Positions 24,455-33,904 of a stretch of 64,000 nucleotides of DNA are shown in pieces. Made by a program: the position numbers and the translations under genes. The notes under the pieces were generated by a model, which saw only the letters and a list, made by a program, of their open reading frames with translations, did no database searches and had not been told where the DNA came from. The DNA comes from PALSA-505 sp036502085 (GTDB lineage: Bacteria; Actinomycetota; Actinomycetes; Streptosporangiales; Streptosporangiaceae). The stretch lies in assembly GCA_036502085.1 (NCBI GenBank), contig DASXZD010000057.1:19447-83446 (forward strand), given 5' to 3'. Numbering within the stretch: the first letter of the stretch is position 1; every line of letters begins with the position of its first letter.

Positions 24455-24814
24455 ATGAGCCTCTACGTACCGATCATGGTGCTCGCGGGACTGGGCGCGT
24501 TCTTCGCGGTCTTCTCCGTCGCGATGGGCGCCCTGGCCGGGCCGAAGCGCTGGAACCGGGCCAAGCTCTCGGCCTACGAGTGCGGCATCGAGCCGACGCC
24601 GCAGCCGGTCGGCGGCGGCCGGTTCCCGGTGAAGTACTACCTGACGGCGATGCTCTTCATCGTCTTCGACATCGAGATCATCTTTCTCTATCCGTGGGCG
24701 GTCGCCTTCGACAAGCTCGGCGTCTTCGGGCTCGTCGAGATGGTGCTGTTCATCGTGACCGTCCTGATCGCGTTCGCCTACGTGTGGCGGCGCGGCGGAC
24801 TGGAATGGGACTAG
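24455..24814 (+). CDS. nuoA: NADH-quinone oxidoreductase subunit A
   Basis: This 119-residue membrane subunit of respiratory complex I has three hydrophobic helices (about 5-28, 63-84, 89-110). It carries the signature loop YECGIEPTPQP and the conserved KYYLTAMLFIVFDIEIIFLYPWA segment of NuoA. An AAGGGG site precedes ATG 24455. It opens the canonical nuoA-N order, and all 14 genes follow without interruption. Confidence 0.96.
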   Translation: MSLYVPIMVLAGLGAFFAVFSVAMGALAGPKRWNRAKLSAYECGIEPTPQPVGGGRFPVKYYLTAMLFIVFDIEIIFLYPWAVAFDKLGVFGLVEMVLFIVTVLIAFAYVWRRGGLEWD

Positions 24815-24816
24815 CC

Positions 24817-25407
24817 ATGGGCCTTGAGGAGAAGCTGCCGAGCGGGGTCCTGCTCACCACGCTGGAGAGCGTGGTCGGGGCCGCGCGCAAGTTCTCGGTC
24901 TGGCCTGCCACGTTCGGCCTGGCCTGCTGCGCCATAGAGCTGATGGCGACCGGCGGGCCACGGCACGACCTGGCCAGGTTCGGCATGGAGCGCGCGTCGG
25001 CCACGCCACGGCAGGCGGACCTGATGATCGTGGCCGGGCGGGTCAGCCAGAAGATGGCCCCGGTGCTGCGGCAGATCTACGACCAGATGGCCGACCCCAA
25101 GTGGGTCATCTCGATGGGCGTGTGCGCCTCGAGCGGCGGCATGTTCAACAATTACGCGATCGTGCAGGGCGTTGATCATGTAGTCCCGGTCGACATCTAC
25201 CTGCCCGGCTGCCCGCCGCGGCCGGAGATGCTGCTAGACGCCATCCTGAAGCTGCACGACAAGATCCAGAACGTCAAGCTCGGCCCGAACCGGCAGCGGC
25301 AGATCACCGAGCTGGAGCAGGAGAAGCTGCGCCGGCTGCCGCTGGCCAGCGCCGCCGCGGTCCCTGGCGTACCGGCGGCCGCGGCCGGCCAGGAGGGGGC
25401 ACGGTGA
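24817..25407 (+). CDS. nuoB: NADH-quinone oxidoreductase subunit B
   Basis: This 196-residue peripheral-arm subunit carries iron-sulfur cluster N2, the last electron donor to the quinone. Seen: ATFGLACCAIELM with the tandem Cys pair, MGVCASSGGMFNNYA and LPGCPPRPE, which supply the N2 ligands. ATG 24817 gives the family-typical MGLEEKLPSG start; ATG 24805 overlaps nuoA and is less likely. The C-terminal Ala/Gly-rich tail (about 25 residues) is probably disordered. Confidence 0.96.
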   Translation: MGLEEKLPSGVLLTTLESVVGAARKFSVWPATFGLACCAIELMATGGPRHDLARFGMERASATPRQADLMIVAGRVSQKMAPVLRQIYDQMADPKWVISMGVCASSGGMFNNYAIVQGVDHVVPVDIYLPGCPPRPEMLLDAILKLHDKIQNVKLGPNRQRQITELEQEKLRRLPLASAAAVPGVPAAAAGQEGAR

Positions 25408-26120
25408 GCGAGCAGGATGAGGCGGCCGCCGGCCTGCCGGCCAGCACCGGCGACGAGCGGCTCGCAGAGCAGATCGTCCGGACCGGCATGTTCGGCACCT
25501 CGACCAGCGGCGACACCTCCGGCTACGGCGGCCTTCGGGTGCGGCGCACGCCCGGGCTGTCCAGCCCGCGGCCCTACGGCTCCTACTTCGACGAGATCGC
25601 CGACGAACTCGGCCGCGCGCTGGCGGCGGCGGGCCTGCCGTTCGGCGACGCGGTGCCGCGCGTCGTCGTCGATCGCGGCGAGCTGACCTTGTACGTCAGC
25701 CGGGAGCGGCTGCCCGAGGTCGCGCGGACGCTGCGCGATGACCCGGCGCTCGCCTTCGAGCTGTGCGGCGGCGTATCGGGCGTGCACTATCCGCAGGACG
25801 CGGGCGGCGAGCTGCACGCCGTCTATCACCTGGCCTCGATCAGCAGGAACCGGCGGCTGCGCCTCGAGGTGACCGCGCCCGACGCCGACCCGCACATCCC
25901 CTCGCTGACCGGCGTCTACCCGACGTGCGACTGGCACGAGCGGGAGACCTGGGACTTCTTCGGCATCGTCTTCGACGGCCACCCGGCGCTGACCAGGATC
26001 GAGATGCCGGACGACTGGAAGGGCCACCCGCAGCGCAAGGACTACCCGCTGGGCGGCATCCCGGTCGAGTACCGCGGCGCGACGATACCGCCGCCCGACG
26101 AGCGGAGAGCGTACGCATGA
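25404..26120 (+). CDS. nuoC: NADH-quinone oxidoreductase subunit C
   Basis: This 238-residue 30-kDa-type subunit of the peripheral arm has an actinobacterial N-terminal extension of about 75 residues. The conserved signature lies in the C-terminal part: TGVYPTCDWHERETWDFFGIVFDGHP, then IEMPDDWKGHPQRKDYPLGG. It starts at GTG 25404, overlapping the nuoB stop by 4 bp (GTGA). NuoC and NuoD are separate here, unlike the fused NuoCD of E. coli. Confidence 0.95.
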   Translation: MSEQDEAAAGLPASTGDERLAEQIVRTGMFGTSTSGDTSGYGGLRVRRTPGLSSPRPYGSYFDEIADELGRALAAAGLPFGDAVPRVVVDRGELTLYVSRERLPEVARTLRDDPALAFELCGGVSGVHYPQDAGGELHAVYHLASISRNRRLRLEVTAPDADPHIPSLTGVYPTCDWHERETWDFFGIVFDGHPALTRIEMPDDWKGHPQRKDYPLGGIPVEYRGATIPPPDERRAYA

Positions 26121-27445
26121 CAGCTCCGGCATCCGAACGCGTCTACACGGTCAGCGGGCAGGACTGGGACGAGGTCGTCGCCGCGGCCGATGAGGCCGGG
26201 GATCTCCCCGGCGACGACCGCCTGATCGTCAACATGGGCCCGCAGCACCCCTCGACGCACGGCGTGCTCCGGCTGGTCCTGACCCTGGACGGTGAGAGCG
26301 TCACCGACATCAGGCCCGGGATCGGCTACCTGCACACCGGCATCGAGAAGAACATGGAGTTCCGCACCTGGACCCAGGGCGTCACGTTCTGCACCAGGAT
26401 GGATTACCTCTCGCCGCTGTTCAACGAGGTCGCATACTGCCTGGCGGTCGAGCGGCTGCTCGGGATAGAAGATCGCATTCCCGAACGCTCCAGCGTTATC
26501 CGTGTGCTGATGATGGAACTCAACCGGATTTCCTCGCACATGATGGCGGTCGGCACGTTCGGCCTGGAACTCGGCGCCACGACGGTCTTCCTGAACTGCC
26601 TGAAGGAACGTGAAGTAGTGCTCGACCTGTTCGAGCTGATCACCGGGCTGCGGATGAACCACGCGTACATCCGCCCCGGCGGCGTGGCCCAGGATCTGCC
26701 GCCCGGCGCGATCAAGAAGATCGGTGAGTTCTGCGCCACGATGCCCGCCCGCATGCTGGATCTGCGGCACCTGCTCGACGTGAACCCGGTCTACCTGGCC
26801 CGCACCAGGGGAATCGCCTACCTGGACCTGCGCGGCTGCATGTCGCTGGGCGTCACCGGGCCGATCCTGCGCAGCACCGGGCTGCCCTGGGATCTGCGCA
26901 AGAGCCAGCCCTACTGCGGCTACGAGAGCTACGACTTCGAGGTGCCCACCGAGGACACCTGCGATGTCTACGGCCGGTACCTGGTCAGGATGGCCGAGGT
27001 GGACGAGTCCCTCAAGATCATCGAGCAGTGCCTGGACCGGCTGATGGCAGACCGGCCGGCCGACGATCCCGTGATGATCCGTGACGCTAAGATCGGCTGG
27101 CCGGCGCGGCTGGCTCTCGGGCCCGACGGCCTGGGCCCGTCGCCCGACCACATCGCGCACATCATGGGCGAGTCCATGGAGGCGCTCATCCATCACTTCA
27201 AGCTGGTTACCGAAGGATTCCGGGTGCCCGCAGGCCAGGTCTACAGCGCGGTCGAGTCGCCGCGCGGCGAGCTCGGCTGCCACCTGGTCAGCACGGGCGG
27301 CACCCGGCCGTACCGGGCGCACTTCCGCGACCCGTCCTTCACCAACCTGCAGGCGCTGACCGCGATGTGCGAGGGCGGCATGGTGGCTGACGTGATCGCC
27401 GCGGTGGCGAGCATTGATCCGGTAATGGGAGGCGTGGACAGGTAA
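26117..27445 (+). CDS. nuoD: NADH-quinone oxidoreductase subunit D
   Basis: This 442-residue 49-kDa-type subunit forms, with NuoB, the quinone-binding cavity. Seen: NMGPQHPSTHGVLRLVL near the N-terminus (containing the quinone-site His), IGYLHTGIEKNMEFRTWTQ, and the C-terminal ESPRGELGCHLVS. Start ATG 26117 overlaps nuoC by 4 bp (ATGA); the open frame before this lies in nuoC and is not used. Confidence 0.96.
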   Translation: MTAPASERVYTVSGQDWDEVVAAADEAGDLPGDDRLIVNMGPQHPSTHGVLRLVLTLDGESVTDIRPGIGYLHTGIEKNMEFRTWTQGVTFCTRMDYLSPLFNEVAYCLAVERLLGIEDRIPERSSVIRVLMMELNRISSHMMAVGTFGLELGATTVFLNCLKEREVVLDLFELITGLRMNHAYIRPGGVAQDLPPGAIKKIGEFCATMPARMLDLRHLLDVNPVYLARTRGIAYLDLRGCMSLGVTGPILRSTGLPWDLRKSQPYCGYESYDFEVPTEDTCDVYGRYLVRMAEVDESLKIIEQCLDRLMADRPADDPVMIRDAKIGWPARLALGPDGLGPSPDHIAHIMGESMEALIHHFKLVTEGFRVPAGQVYSAVESPRGELGCHLVSTGGTRPYRAHFRDPSFTNLQALTAMCEGGMVADVIAAVASIDPVMGGVDR

Positions 27446-28140
27446 TGCCGTTCAGCCAGGAGGCGCGCACCCGGCTGGAGGCCGATGCCGCCGAGATCAT
27501 CGCCAGGTACCCGCGGCCGCGCTCCGCGCTGCTGCCGCTGCTGCACCTGGTGCAAGCGGAGGAGGGGTACGTCTCCTCCGACGGCGTGGCCTTCTGCGCC
27601 GCGCAACTCGGCCTGACCGACGCCGAGGTGACCGGCGTGGTCACCTTCTACACGATGTACAAGCGGCGCCCGGCCGGCGAGTACCACGTGGGCGTGTGCA
27701 CGAACACGCTGTGCGCGGTGATGGGCGGCGACGCTATCTTCGCCGGCCTGACCGAGCACCTGGGCATCGGCAACCACGAGACCACGCCGGACGGCAAGGT
27801 CTCGCTGGAGCGGGTCGAATGCAACGCGGCCTGCGACTTCGCGCCGGTCGTGATGGTCAACTGGGAGTTCTTCGACAACATGACCCCCGACTCGGCCCGC
27901 GCGCTGGCCGACGACCTGCGGGCCGGCCGCCCGGTCACGCCGTCGCGCGGTCCGGCCCGGCTGTGCACCTGGCGGGAGGCGGCCAGGATCCTGGCGGGCT
28001 TCCCCGATGACCAGGCGGCCGACGGACCCGCCGCAGGCCCGCCGGCCCTGGCCGGCCTGAAGATCGCCAGGGAACACGGCTGGACGGCGCCCGCAAGCCA
28101 GGGCGAGACCGCACGGCCCGCTGAGGAGGCGGCCCAGTGA
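27445..28140 (+). CDS. nuoE: NADH-quinone oxidoreductase subunit E
   Basis: This 231-residue 24-kDa-type subunit has a thioredoxin-like fold with a [2Fe-2S] cluster. Cluster ligands appear as CTNTLC and CNAAC, with VTFYTMYKRRPAGEYHVGVC ahead of the first pair. The C-terminal 70 residues after ALADDLRAG are an Ala/Pro-rich extension. The start overlaps the nuoD stop by one base (TAATG). Confidence 0.95.
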   Translation: MPFSQEARTRLEADAAEIIARYPRPRSALLPLLHLVQAEEGYVSSDGVAFCAAQLGLTDAEVTGVVTFYTMYKRRPAGEYHVGVCTNTLCAVMGGDAIFAGLTEHLGIGNHETTPDGKVSLERVECNAACDFAPVVMVNWEFFDNMTPDSARALADDLRAGRPVTPSRGPARLCTWREAARILAGFPDDQAADGPAAGPPALAGLKIAREHGWTAPASQGETARPAEEAAQ

Positions 28141-29525
28141 GCACCGACACGCTGACCCCGGTGCTCACCGAGCACTGGGACGATCCCGACTGCTTCACGC
28201 TGGCCGGCTACCGCCGGGCCGGCGGGTACCGGGGCCTGGCCAAGGCGCTGGCCATGCCGCCCGATGACGTCATCGCCCAGGTCAAGGCGTCCGGCCTGCG
28301 CGGTCGCGGCGGCGCGGGCTTCCCGACCGGCATGAAGTGGGGCTTCATCCCGCAGGGCGACGGCAAGCCGCACTACCTGGTGCTGAATGCCGACGAGTCC
28401 GAGCCCGGCACCTGCAAAGACATCCCGCTGATGATGGCCAGCCCGCACGTGCTGATCGAAGGCATGATCATCACCTGCTACGCGATCAGGGCCGAGCGCG
28501 CGTTCATCTACGTCCGCGGCGAGGTCCTGCACGTGATCAGGCGGCTGCATCACGCGGTGGCGCAGGCGCGCGAGGCCGGCTATCTCGGGCCGGACATCCT
28601 CGGCTCGGGCTACAGCCTGGAGATCGTGGTGCACGCCGGCGCGGGCGCCTACATCTGCGGCGAGGAGACCGGGCTGCTCGAGTCGCTGGAGGGCTACCGC
28701 GGCCAGCCGCGGCTCAAGCCGCCGTTCCCGGCGATCGAGGGGCTCTACGCCTGCCCGACCGTGGTCAACAACGTGGAAACGATCGCCAGCGTGCCGTCCA
28801 TCATGGTCAACGGCGCGGACTGGTTCGCCGCGATGGGCACCGAGAAGTCCAAGGGATTCGGCATCTTCTCGCTGTCCGGTCACGTGACCACGCCCGGCCA
28901 GTACGAGGCGCCGCTCGGCATCACGCTGCGCGAGCTGCTCGAGCTGGCCGGCGGCGTGCGCGCCGGGCACCGGCTCAAGTTCTGGACGCCGGGCGGCTCG
29001 TCCACCCCGATCCTCACCGCCGAGCACCTGGACGTGCCGCTGGACTACGAATCGATCGGCGCGGCCGGCTCGATGCTCGGCACCCGCGGGCTGGAGATCT
29101 TCGACGAGACCACCTGCGCGGTCCGCGCGGCGCTGCGCTGGACCGAGTTCTACGAGCACGAGTCCTGCGGGAAGTGCACGCCGTGCCGGGAGGGCACGTA
29201 CTGGATGCGGCAGCTGCTGGTGGACCTGGAGGCGGGCCGGGGCAGCGAGGACGACCTGGCCAAGCTGCTCGACATCAACGACAACATGGTCGGCCGGGTG
29301 TTCTGCGCGCTGGGCGACACCGCGGGCAGCCCGGCTGCCTCGACGCTCAAGTACTTCAGGGATGAGTACCTCGAGCACCAGAAGCGGGGCGGCTGCCCGT
29401 TCGACCCGGCTGCGGCCACGCTGTTCGGGGCGCAGGCCCGGTCTTCGCAGGCCCAATCTTCGGAAGCCCGGTCTTCGGAAGCCCGGTCTTCGGAAGCACA
29501 GTCTTCGGGGGAGGCACGGGCATGA
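28137..29525 (+). CDS. nuoF: NADH-quinone oxidoreductase subunit F
   Basis: This 462-residue 51-kDa-type subunit binds NADH and FMN and carries [4Fe-4S] cluster N3. Seen: the NADH loop GLRGRGGAGFPTGMKW, the FMN region LNADESEPGTCKD and AGAYICGEET, and the cluster motif SCGKCTPCREG with a distal Cys in GRVFCALGD. GTG 28137 overlaps nuoE by 4 bp. The last 30 or so residues are a SSEAR-type repeat tail encoded by a 15-bp tandem repeat, unusual for NuoF and probably disordered. Confidence 0.96.
   Translation: MSTDTLTPVLTEHWDDPDCFTLAGYRRAGGYRGLAKALAMPPDDVIAQVKASGLRGRGGAGFPTGMKWGFIPQGDGKPHYLVLNADESEPGTCKDIPLMMASPHVLIEGMIITCYAIRAERAFIYVRGEVLHVIRRLHHAVAQAREAGYLGPDILGSGYSLEIVVHAGAGAYICGEETGLLESLEGYRGQPRLKPPFPAIEGLYACPTVVNNVETIASVPSIMVNGADWFAAMGTEKSKGFGIFSLSGHVTTPGQYEAPLGITLRELLELAGGVRAGHRLKFWTPGGSSTPILTAEHLDVPLDYESIGAAGSMLGTRGLEIFDETTCAVRAALRWTEFYEHESCGKCTPCREGTYWMRQLLVDLEAGRGSEDDLAKLLDINDNMVGRVFCALGDTAGSPAASTLKYFRDEYLEHQKRGGCPFDPAAATLFGAQARSSQAQSSEARSSEARSSEAQSSGEARA
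29436..29510. repeat. Five 15-bp tandem repeats at the nuoF 3' end
   Basis: The unit GCCCGGTCTTCGGAA is present exactly at 29466-29480 and 29481-29495. Variants lie at 29436-29450, 29451-29465 and 29496-29510. The period is a multiple of three, so unit gain or loss keeps the reading frame. It encodes the SSEAR/SSQAQ C-terminal tail. Confidence 0.85.
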
Positions 29526-31972
29526 CCCAGGACACGGTGGCCGCCCGCGACACCGACAAGGTGACCATCACCATCGACGGCTTCGAGATCGCCGTGCCCA
29601 AGGGCACCCTGGTGATCCGCGCCGCCGAGCTGCTCGGCATTCAGATCCCGCGGTTCTGCGACCACCCGCTGCTGGATCCGGTGGGCGCCTGCCGCCAGTG
29701 CCTGGTGGACATCGAGGGCCAGCGCAAGCCGTTCGCCTCCTGCACCACCACCTGCACCGAGGGCATGGTGGTGCGCACCCAGCTCACCTCCGAGGTCGCC
29801 GATAAGGCGCAGCGCGGCGTGATGGAAATGCTGCTGATCAACCACCCGCTCGACTGCCCGATGTGCGACAAGGGCGGCGAGTGCCCGCTGCAGAACCAGG
29901 CGATGGCCAACGGGCAGGGCGAGAGCAGGTTCACCGGGGTCAAGCGGACGTTCGACAAGCCGGTGCCGCTGTCCACCGGGGTGCTGCTCGACCGCGAGCG
30001 CTGCGTTCAGTGCGCCCGGTGCACCCGGTTCGCTGAGCAGATCGCCGGGGACCCGCTGATCGAGCTGATCGAGCGTGGCCCGCACGAGCAGATCGCGATC
30101 GCCGAGGGCAAGCCGTTCGACTCCTACTACTCCGGCAACACCGTGCAGATCTGCCCGGTGGGCGCGCTCACCGGCGCCGCCTACCGGTTCAGGGCCCGGC
30201 CGTTCGACCTGGTCTCGACGCCGAGCGTCTGCGAGCACTGCGCGGCCGGCTGCCGGCAGCGCACCGACCACCGGCGCGGAGTGGTGACCAGGCGGCTGGC
30301 GGGTGATGACCCGCAGGTCAACGAGGAGTGGAACTGCGACAAGGGCCGGTGGGCGTTCACCTACGCCAGCCAGCCCGACCGGCTGACCACGCCGCTGGTG
30401 CGCGGCGAGGACGGCGTGCTCGCGCCCGCGTCCTGGCCGGCCGCGATCGCGGCGGCCGCCCGCGGGCTGGCCGAGGCCAGAGGCAACGCCGGCGTGCTGG
30501 CCGGCGGCCGGCTCACCCTGGAAGACGCCTACGGTTACGCGAAGTTCACCCGGCTGGCGCTGAGCAGCAACGACATCGACATGCGGGCCAGGCCGCACTC
30601 GGCCGAGGAGGCGCAGTTCCTGGCCGCCTTCGTGGCCGGCCGCGGCATCGACGTCAGCTACCAGAGCCTGGAGCAGGCCCCGGCCGTGCTGCTGGCCGGC
30701 TTCGAGCCTGAGGACGAGTCACCCATCGTCTTCCTCCGGCTGCGCAAGGCGGTGCGCAGCCGCGGCCTGAAGGTCTACTCGGTCGCCGCGCTGGCCAGCC
30801 ACGGCCTGGCCAAGCTGTCCGGCGGGCTGATCTCCTGCGCGCCGGGCGCGGAGGCCGAGGTGCTCGGCCACCTGATCAGCGGGACCGGGCTCGACGCGAC
30901 CGGCGCCTCGGCGGCCGCCGCGCTGGCCACCGAGGGCGGGCCGCCCGCGGTGATCCTGGTCGGCGAGCGGCTGGCCGAGGCGACCGGCGCGCTGACCGCC
31001 GCGGCCCGCCTGGCCCAGGCCACCGGCGCGCGGCTCGCCTGGATCCCGAGGCGGGCGGGCGAGCGCGGCGCGATCGAGGCCGGCGCCCTGCCCAACCTGC
31101 TCCCGGTCGGCAGGCCGGTGGACGACCCGCAGGCCAGGGCGGAGGTGGCCCGGGCCTGGTCGGTCGGCCAGGGCACGCTGCCGACCGCGCCCGGCCGCAG
31201 CACGGACCAGATCCTGGCCGCCGCGGCGGCCGGCCAGCTCGGCGCGCTCGTAGTCGCGGGCGTGGACCCGGCCGACCTGCCGGAGCCCGCGGCAGCGCTC
31301 GACGCGCTCGAGGCCGCGCCGTTCGTGGTCAGCCTGGAACTGCGGGTCAGCGCGGTCACCGACCGGGCCGACGTGGTCCTGCCGGTGGCGGCGGTGGCGG
31401 AGAAGGCCGGCACGTTCGTGAACTGGGAGGGCCGCGGCGGCCCGTTCCCGCCCGCGCTCGGCGTCCCCGGGGCCCGCAGCGACCTGCAGGTGCTCGGGGC
31501 CATCGCGGACGAGCTGGACGTGCACCTCGGGCTGCCCGACGCCGCGGCGGCGCGCCGCGAACTCGTCGCGCTCGGCACCTGGCAGGGACGGCGGGCCGCC
31601 GATCCGCTCGGCACTGCCGCGACCCGCTTCGAGTCCTCGGTGCTCGCCGGGGACGAGGCGGTGCTGGCGACCTGGAACCGGCTGCTCGACGCGGGCCGGA
31701 TGCAGGACGGCGAGCCCTACCTGGCCGGGACGGCGCGGCCGGCGGTCGCGATGATGTCCGCGGCGACCGCGGCGCAGGCCGGTCTGGGCGACGGCGATAA
31801 GGTGACCGTTGCCACCGGGCGAGGCGCCGTGACGCTGCCCGTCACGGTGGCACCGATGCTGGACCACGTGGTGTGGCTGCCCGCCAACTCGGCTGGCTGT
31901 GCCGCCCGCCGCCAGCTTGGCGCCGGCCACGGCAGCCGGGTCACGATCCAGAGGGCAGGGAGCGACGAATGA
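29522..31972 (+). CDS. nuoG: NADH-quinone oxidoreductase subunit G
   Basis: This 816-residue 75-kDa-type subunit is the electron-wire backbone of the peripheral arm. The N-terminal [2Fe-2S] ligands are FCDH..GACRQC..SC. HPLDCPMCDKGGECPLQ gives the His/Cys N5 cluster, and CVQCARCTRF with ICPVGAL the N4 cluster. CEHCAAGC with a distal NCDKGR suggests that the extra N7 cluster is present. A molybdopterin-oxidoreductase-like domain without obvious catalytic residues follows. ATG 29522 overlaps nuoF by 4 bp. Confidence 0.95.
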   Translation: MTQDTVAARDTDKVTITIDGFEIAVPKGTLVIRAAELLGIQIPRFCDHPLLDPVGACRQCLVDIEGQRKPFASCTTTCTEGMVVRTQLTSEVADKAQRGVMEMLLINHPLDCPMCDKGGECPLQNQAMANGQGESRFTGVKRTFDKPVPLSTGVLLDRERCVQCARCTRFAEQIAGDPLIELIERGPHEQIAIAEGKPFDSYYSGNTVQICPVGALTGAAYRFRARPFDLVSTPSVCEHCAAGCRQRTDHRRGVVTRRLAGDDPQVNEEWNCDKGRWAFTYASQPDRLTTPLVRGEDGVLAPASWPAAIAAAARGLAEARGNAGVLAGGRLTLEDAYGYAKFTRLALSSNDIDMRARPHSAEEAQFLAAFVAGRGIDVSYQSLEQAPAVLLAGFEPEDESPIVFLRLRKAVRSRGLKVYSVAALASHGLAKLSGGLISCAPGAEAEVLGHLISGTGLDATGASAAAALATEGGPPAVILVGERLAEATGALTAAARLAQATGARLAWIPRRAGERGAIEAGALPNLLPVGRPVDDPQARAEVARAWSVGQGTLPTAPGRSTDQILAAAAAGQLGALVVAGVDPADLPEPAAALDALEAAPFVVSLELRVSAVTDRADVVLPVAAVAEKAGTFVNWEGRGGPFPPALGVPGARSDLQVLGAIADELDVHLGLPDAAAARRELVALGTWQGRRAADPLGTAATRFESSVLAGDEAVLATWNRLLDAGRMQDGEPYLAGTARPAVAMMSAATAAQAGLGDGDKVTVATGRGAVTLPVTVAPMLDHVVWLPANSAGCAARRQLGAGHGSRVTIQRAGSDE

Positions 31973-33324
31973 CCAGCTTGGCCGGAGTGCCTCTCGCGGC
32001 CGCCGACCCGACCCTGTCTAGCTTCGGCCACGACACCTGGTGGCTGATCGCGATCAAGGTCGCCTTCATCTTCATCTTCCTGCTGCTGATGACGATGTTC
32101 ATGATCTGGGCCGAGCGGCGGGTCATCGGCCGGATGCAGCAGCGGCCCGGGCCCAACCGGGCCGGCCCGTTCGGGCTGCTGCAGCCGATCGCGGACGCGC
32201 TCAAGCTGCCGCTCAAGGAAGACATCATCCCGCTGGGCGTGGACAAGGTGCTGTTCATCCTGGCCCCGATCATCTCGGCCGCGCCCGCCTTCGTCAGCTT
32301 CGCGATCATCCCGTTCGGCCCGGAAGTCTCGATCTTCCATCACCACACTCCGCTGCAGCTCGCCGACCTGCCGGTCGCCGTGCTGCTGGTGCTCGCGATG
32401 AGCTCGATGGGCGTCTACGGCATCGTGCTGGCCGGCTGGTCGTCCAGCTCGCCGTACTCGCTGCTCGGCGGGCTGCGCTCGTCCGCCCAGGTGATCAGCT
32501 ATGAGATCGCGATGGGGCTGTCCTTTGTCGCGGTGTTCCTCTACTCGGGCTCGCTGTCCACCTCGGCGATCGTGGCGGCGCAGGCGCACGGCGGCACGTT
32601 CCACCTGTTCGGCGGGATCCTGCACTACCCGTCCTGGTTCGCGATCCTGCTGATCCCGTCGTTCCTGATCTACCTGGTGACGATGGTCGGCGAGACCAAC
32701 CGGCTGCCCTTCGACCTGCCGGAGGGCGAGGGCGAGATCGTCGGCGGTTTCCACACCGAATACTCCTCGATGAAGTTCGCCATGTTCTACCTGGCCGAGT
32801 ACATCAACATGACCACGGTGGCCGGGCTCGCCGTCACGCTGTTCCTCGGCGGCTGGCGGGCCCCCTGGCCGCTGTCGGTGTGGGCCGGCGCGAACAGCGG
32901 CTGGTGGCCGATGCTCTGGTTCCTGGCCAAGACGCTCATCCTGCTGTTCGGCTTCATCTGGCTGCGCGGCACGCTGCCCAGGATCCGCTACGACCAGCTG
33001 ATGGCGCTGGGCTGGAAGATTCTCATCCCCGGCTCGCTGGTGTGGATCATGATGATCGCCACGATCAGGGTCTGGCGCCGTCAGGGCGGCAGCGACGGCC
33101 TGTACCTCATCGGCGGCTTCGTGCTCGTCCTGTTCCTGGCGATCGTCTGGGTGTGGGAGACGGCCGCCGAACGCCGCCGCGCCCGGCTGGAAAGCCTGGC
33201 CGAGCCGGAACCCGAATCCCCCGGCGAGGGCGGCCAGGGCGGCCAGGGCTTCCCCGTTCCGCCGCTGGATCTTCCCCACTACCACGGGATCGCCAGCAGC
33301 AGCAAGGAGGTCACAGGTGCTTGA
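31969..33324 (+). CDS. nuoH: NADH-quinone oxidoreductase subunit H
   Basis: This 451-residue membrane subunit links the quinone site to the proton channels. About eight to nine helices are visible. Diagnostic loops are AERRVIGRMQQRPGPNRAGP, ETNRLPFDLPEGEGEIVGGF and RGTLPRIRYDQLM. The C-terminal cytoplasmic tail after the last helix is Glu/Gly/Pro-rich and about 60 residues long. ATG 31969 overlaps nuoG by 4 bp (ATGA). Confidence 0.96.
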   Translation: MTSLAGVPLAAADPTLSSFGHDTWWLIAIKVAFIFIFLLLMTMFMIWAERRVIGRMQQRPGPNRAGPFGLLQPIADALKLPLKEDIIPLGVDKVLFILAPIISAAPAFVSFAIIPFGPEVSIFHHHTPLQLADLPVAVLLVLAMSSMGVYGIVLAGWSSSSPYSLLGGLRSSAQVISYEIAMGLSFVAVFLYSGSLSTSAIVAAQAHGGTFHLFGGILHYPSWFAILLIPSFLIYLVTMVGETNRLPFDLPEGEGEIVGGFHTEYSSMKFAMFYLAEYINMTTVAGLAVTLFLGGWRAPWPLSVWAGANSGWWPMLWFLAKTLILLFGFIWLRGTLPRIRYDQLMALGWKILIPGSLVWIMMIATIRVWRRQGGSDGLYLIGGFVLVLFLAIVWVWETAAERRRARLESLAEPEPESPGEGGQGGQGFPVPPLDLPHYHGIASSSKEVTGA

Positions 33325-33904
33325 CTTCCTCAACCCGATCAAGGGTTTCGGTGTCACCTTCCACCAGATGTTCAAGAAGGTGGACACCGTCGAGTACCCG
33401 GATGTCAAGCGGCCTACCGCGCCCCGGTTCCACGGCCGGCACCAGCTGAACCGCTGGCCGGACGGGCTGGAGAAGTGCATCGGCTGCGAGCTGTGCGCGT
33501 GGGCCTGCCCGGCCGACGCGATCTACGTCGAGGGCGATGACAACACCGACGCCGAGCGGTACTCGCCGGGCGAGCGGTACGGCAGTGTCTACCAGATCAA
33601 CTACCTGCGCTGCATCCTGTGCGGGCTGTGCATCGAAGCCTGCCCCACCAGGGCGCTCACCATGACCAACGAGTACGAGATCGCCGACGACAGCCGGGAA
33701 AGCCTGATCTGGACCAAGGAGCAGCTGCTCGCCCCGCTGCAGTCCGGGATGGAGGCGCCGCCGCACCCGATGCGGCTCGGTGCCACCGAGCGGGACTACT
33801 ACCTGCTCGGCCGGGCCGGCGCCCCGCCGCGGGCCGCCGGGGTCGGCGAGGCCGGCGAGGCGAGCGAAACCAGCGCAGCCCAGCGAGAAGGACATCAGCG
33901 GTGA
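33317..33904 (+). CDS. nuoI: NADH-quinone oxidoreductase subunit I
   Basis: This 195-residue subunit has two [4Fe-4S] ferredoxin motifs, CIGCELCAWACP and CILCGLCIEACP, which hold clusters N6a and N6b. GTG 33317 has an AAGGAGG site at ideal distance inside the end of nuoH and overlaps that gene by 8 bp. The C-terminal 25 residues are Ala/Gly/Glu-rich. Confidence 0.95.
   Translation: MLDFLNPIKGFGVTFHQMFKKVDTVEYPDVKRPTAPRFHGRHQLNRWPDGLEKCIGCELCAWACPADAIYVEGDDNTDAERYSPGERYGSVYQINYLRCILCGLCIEACPTRALTMTNEYEIADDSRESLIWTKEQLLAPLQSGMEAPPHPMRLGATERDYYLLGRAGAPPRAAGVGEAGEASETSAAQREGHQR

Noticed and set aside
29436..29510. CRISPR or regulatory repeat at the nuoF end
   Set aside because: Contiguous 15-bp units in frame in coding DNA, no spacers and no cas genes.
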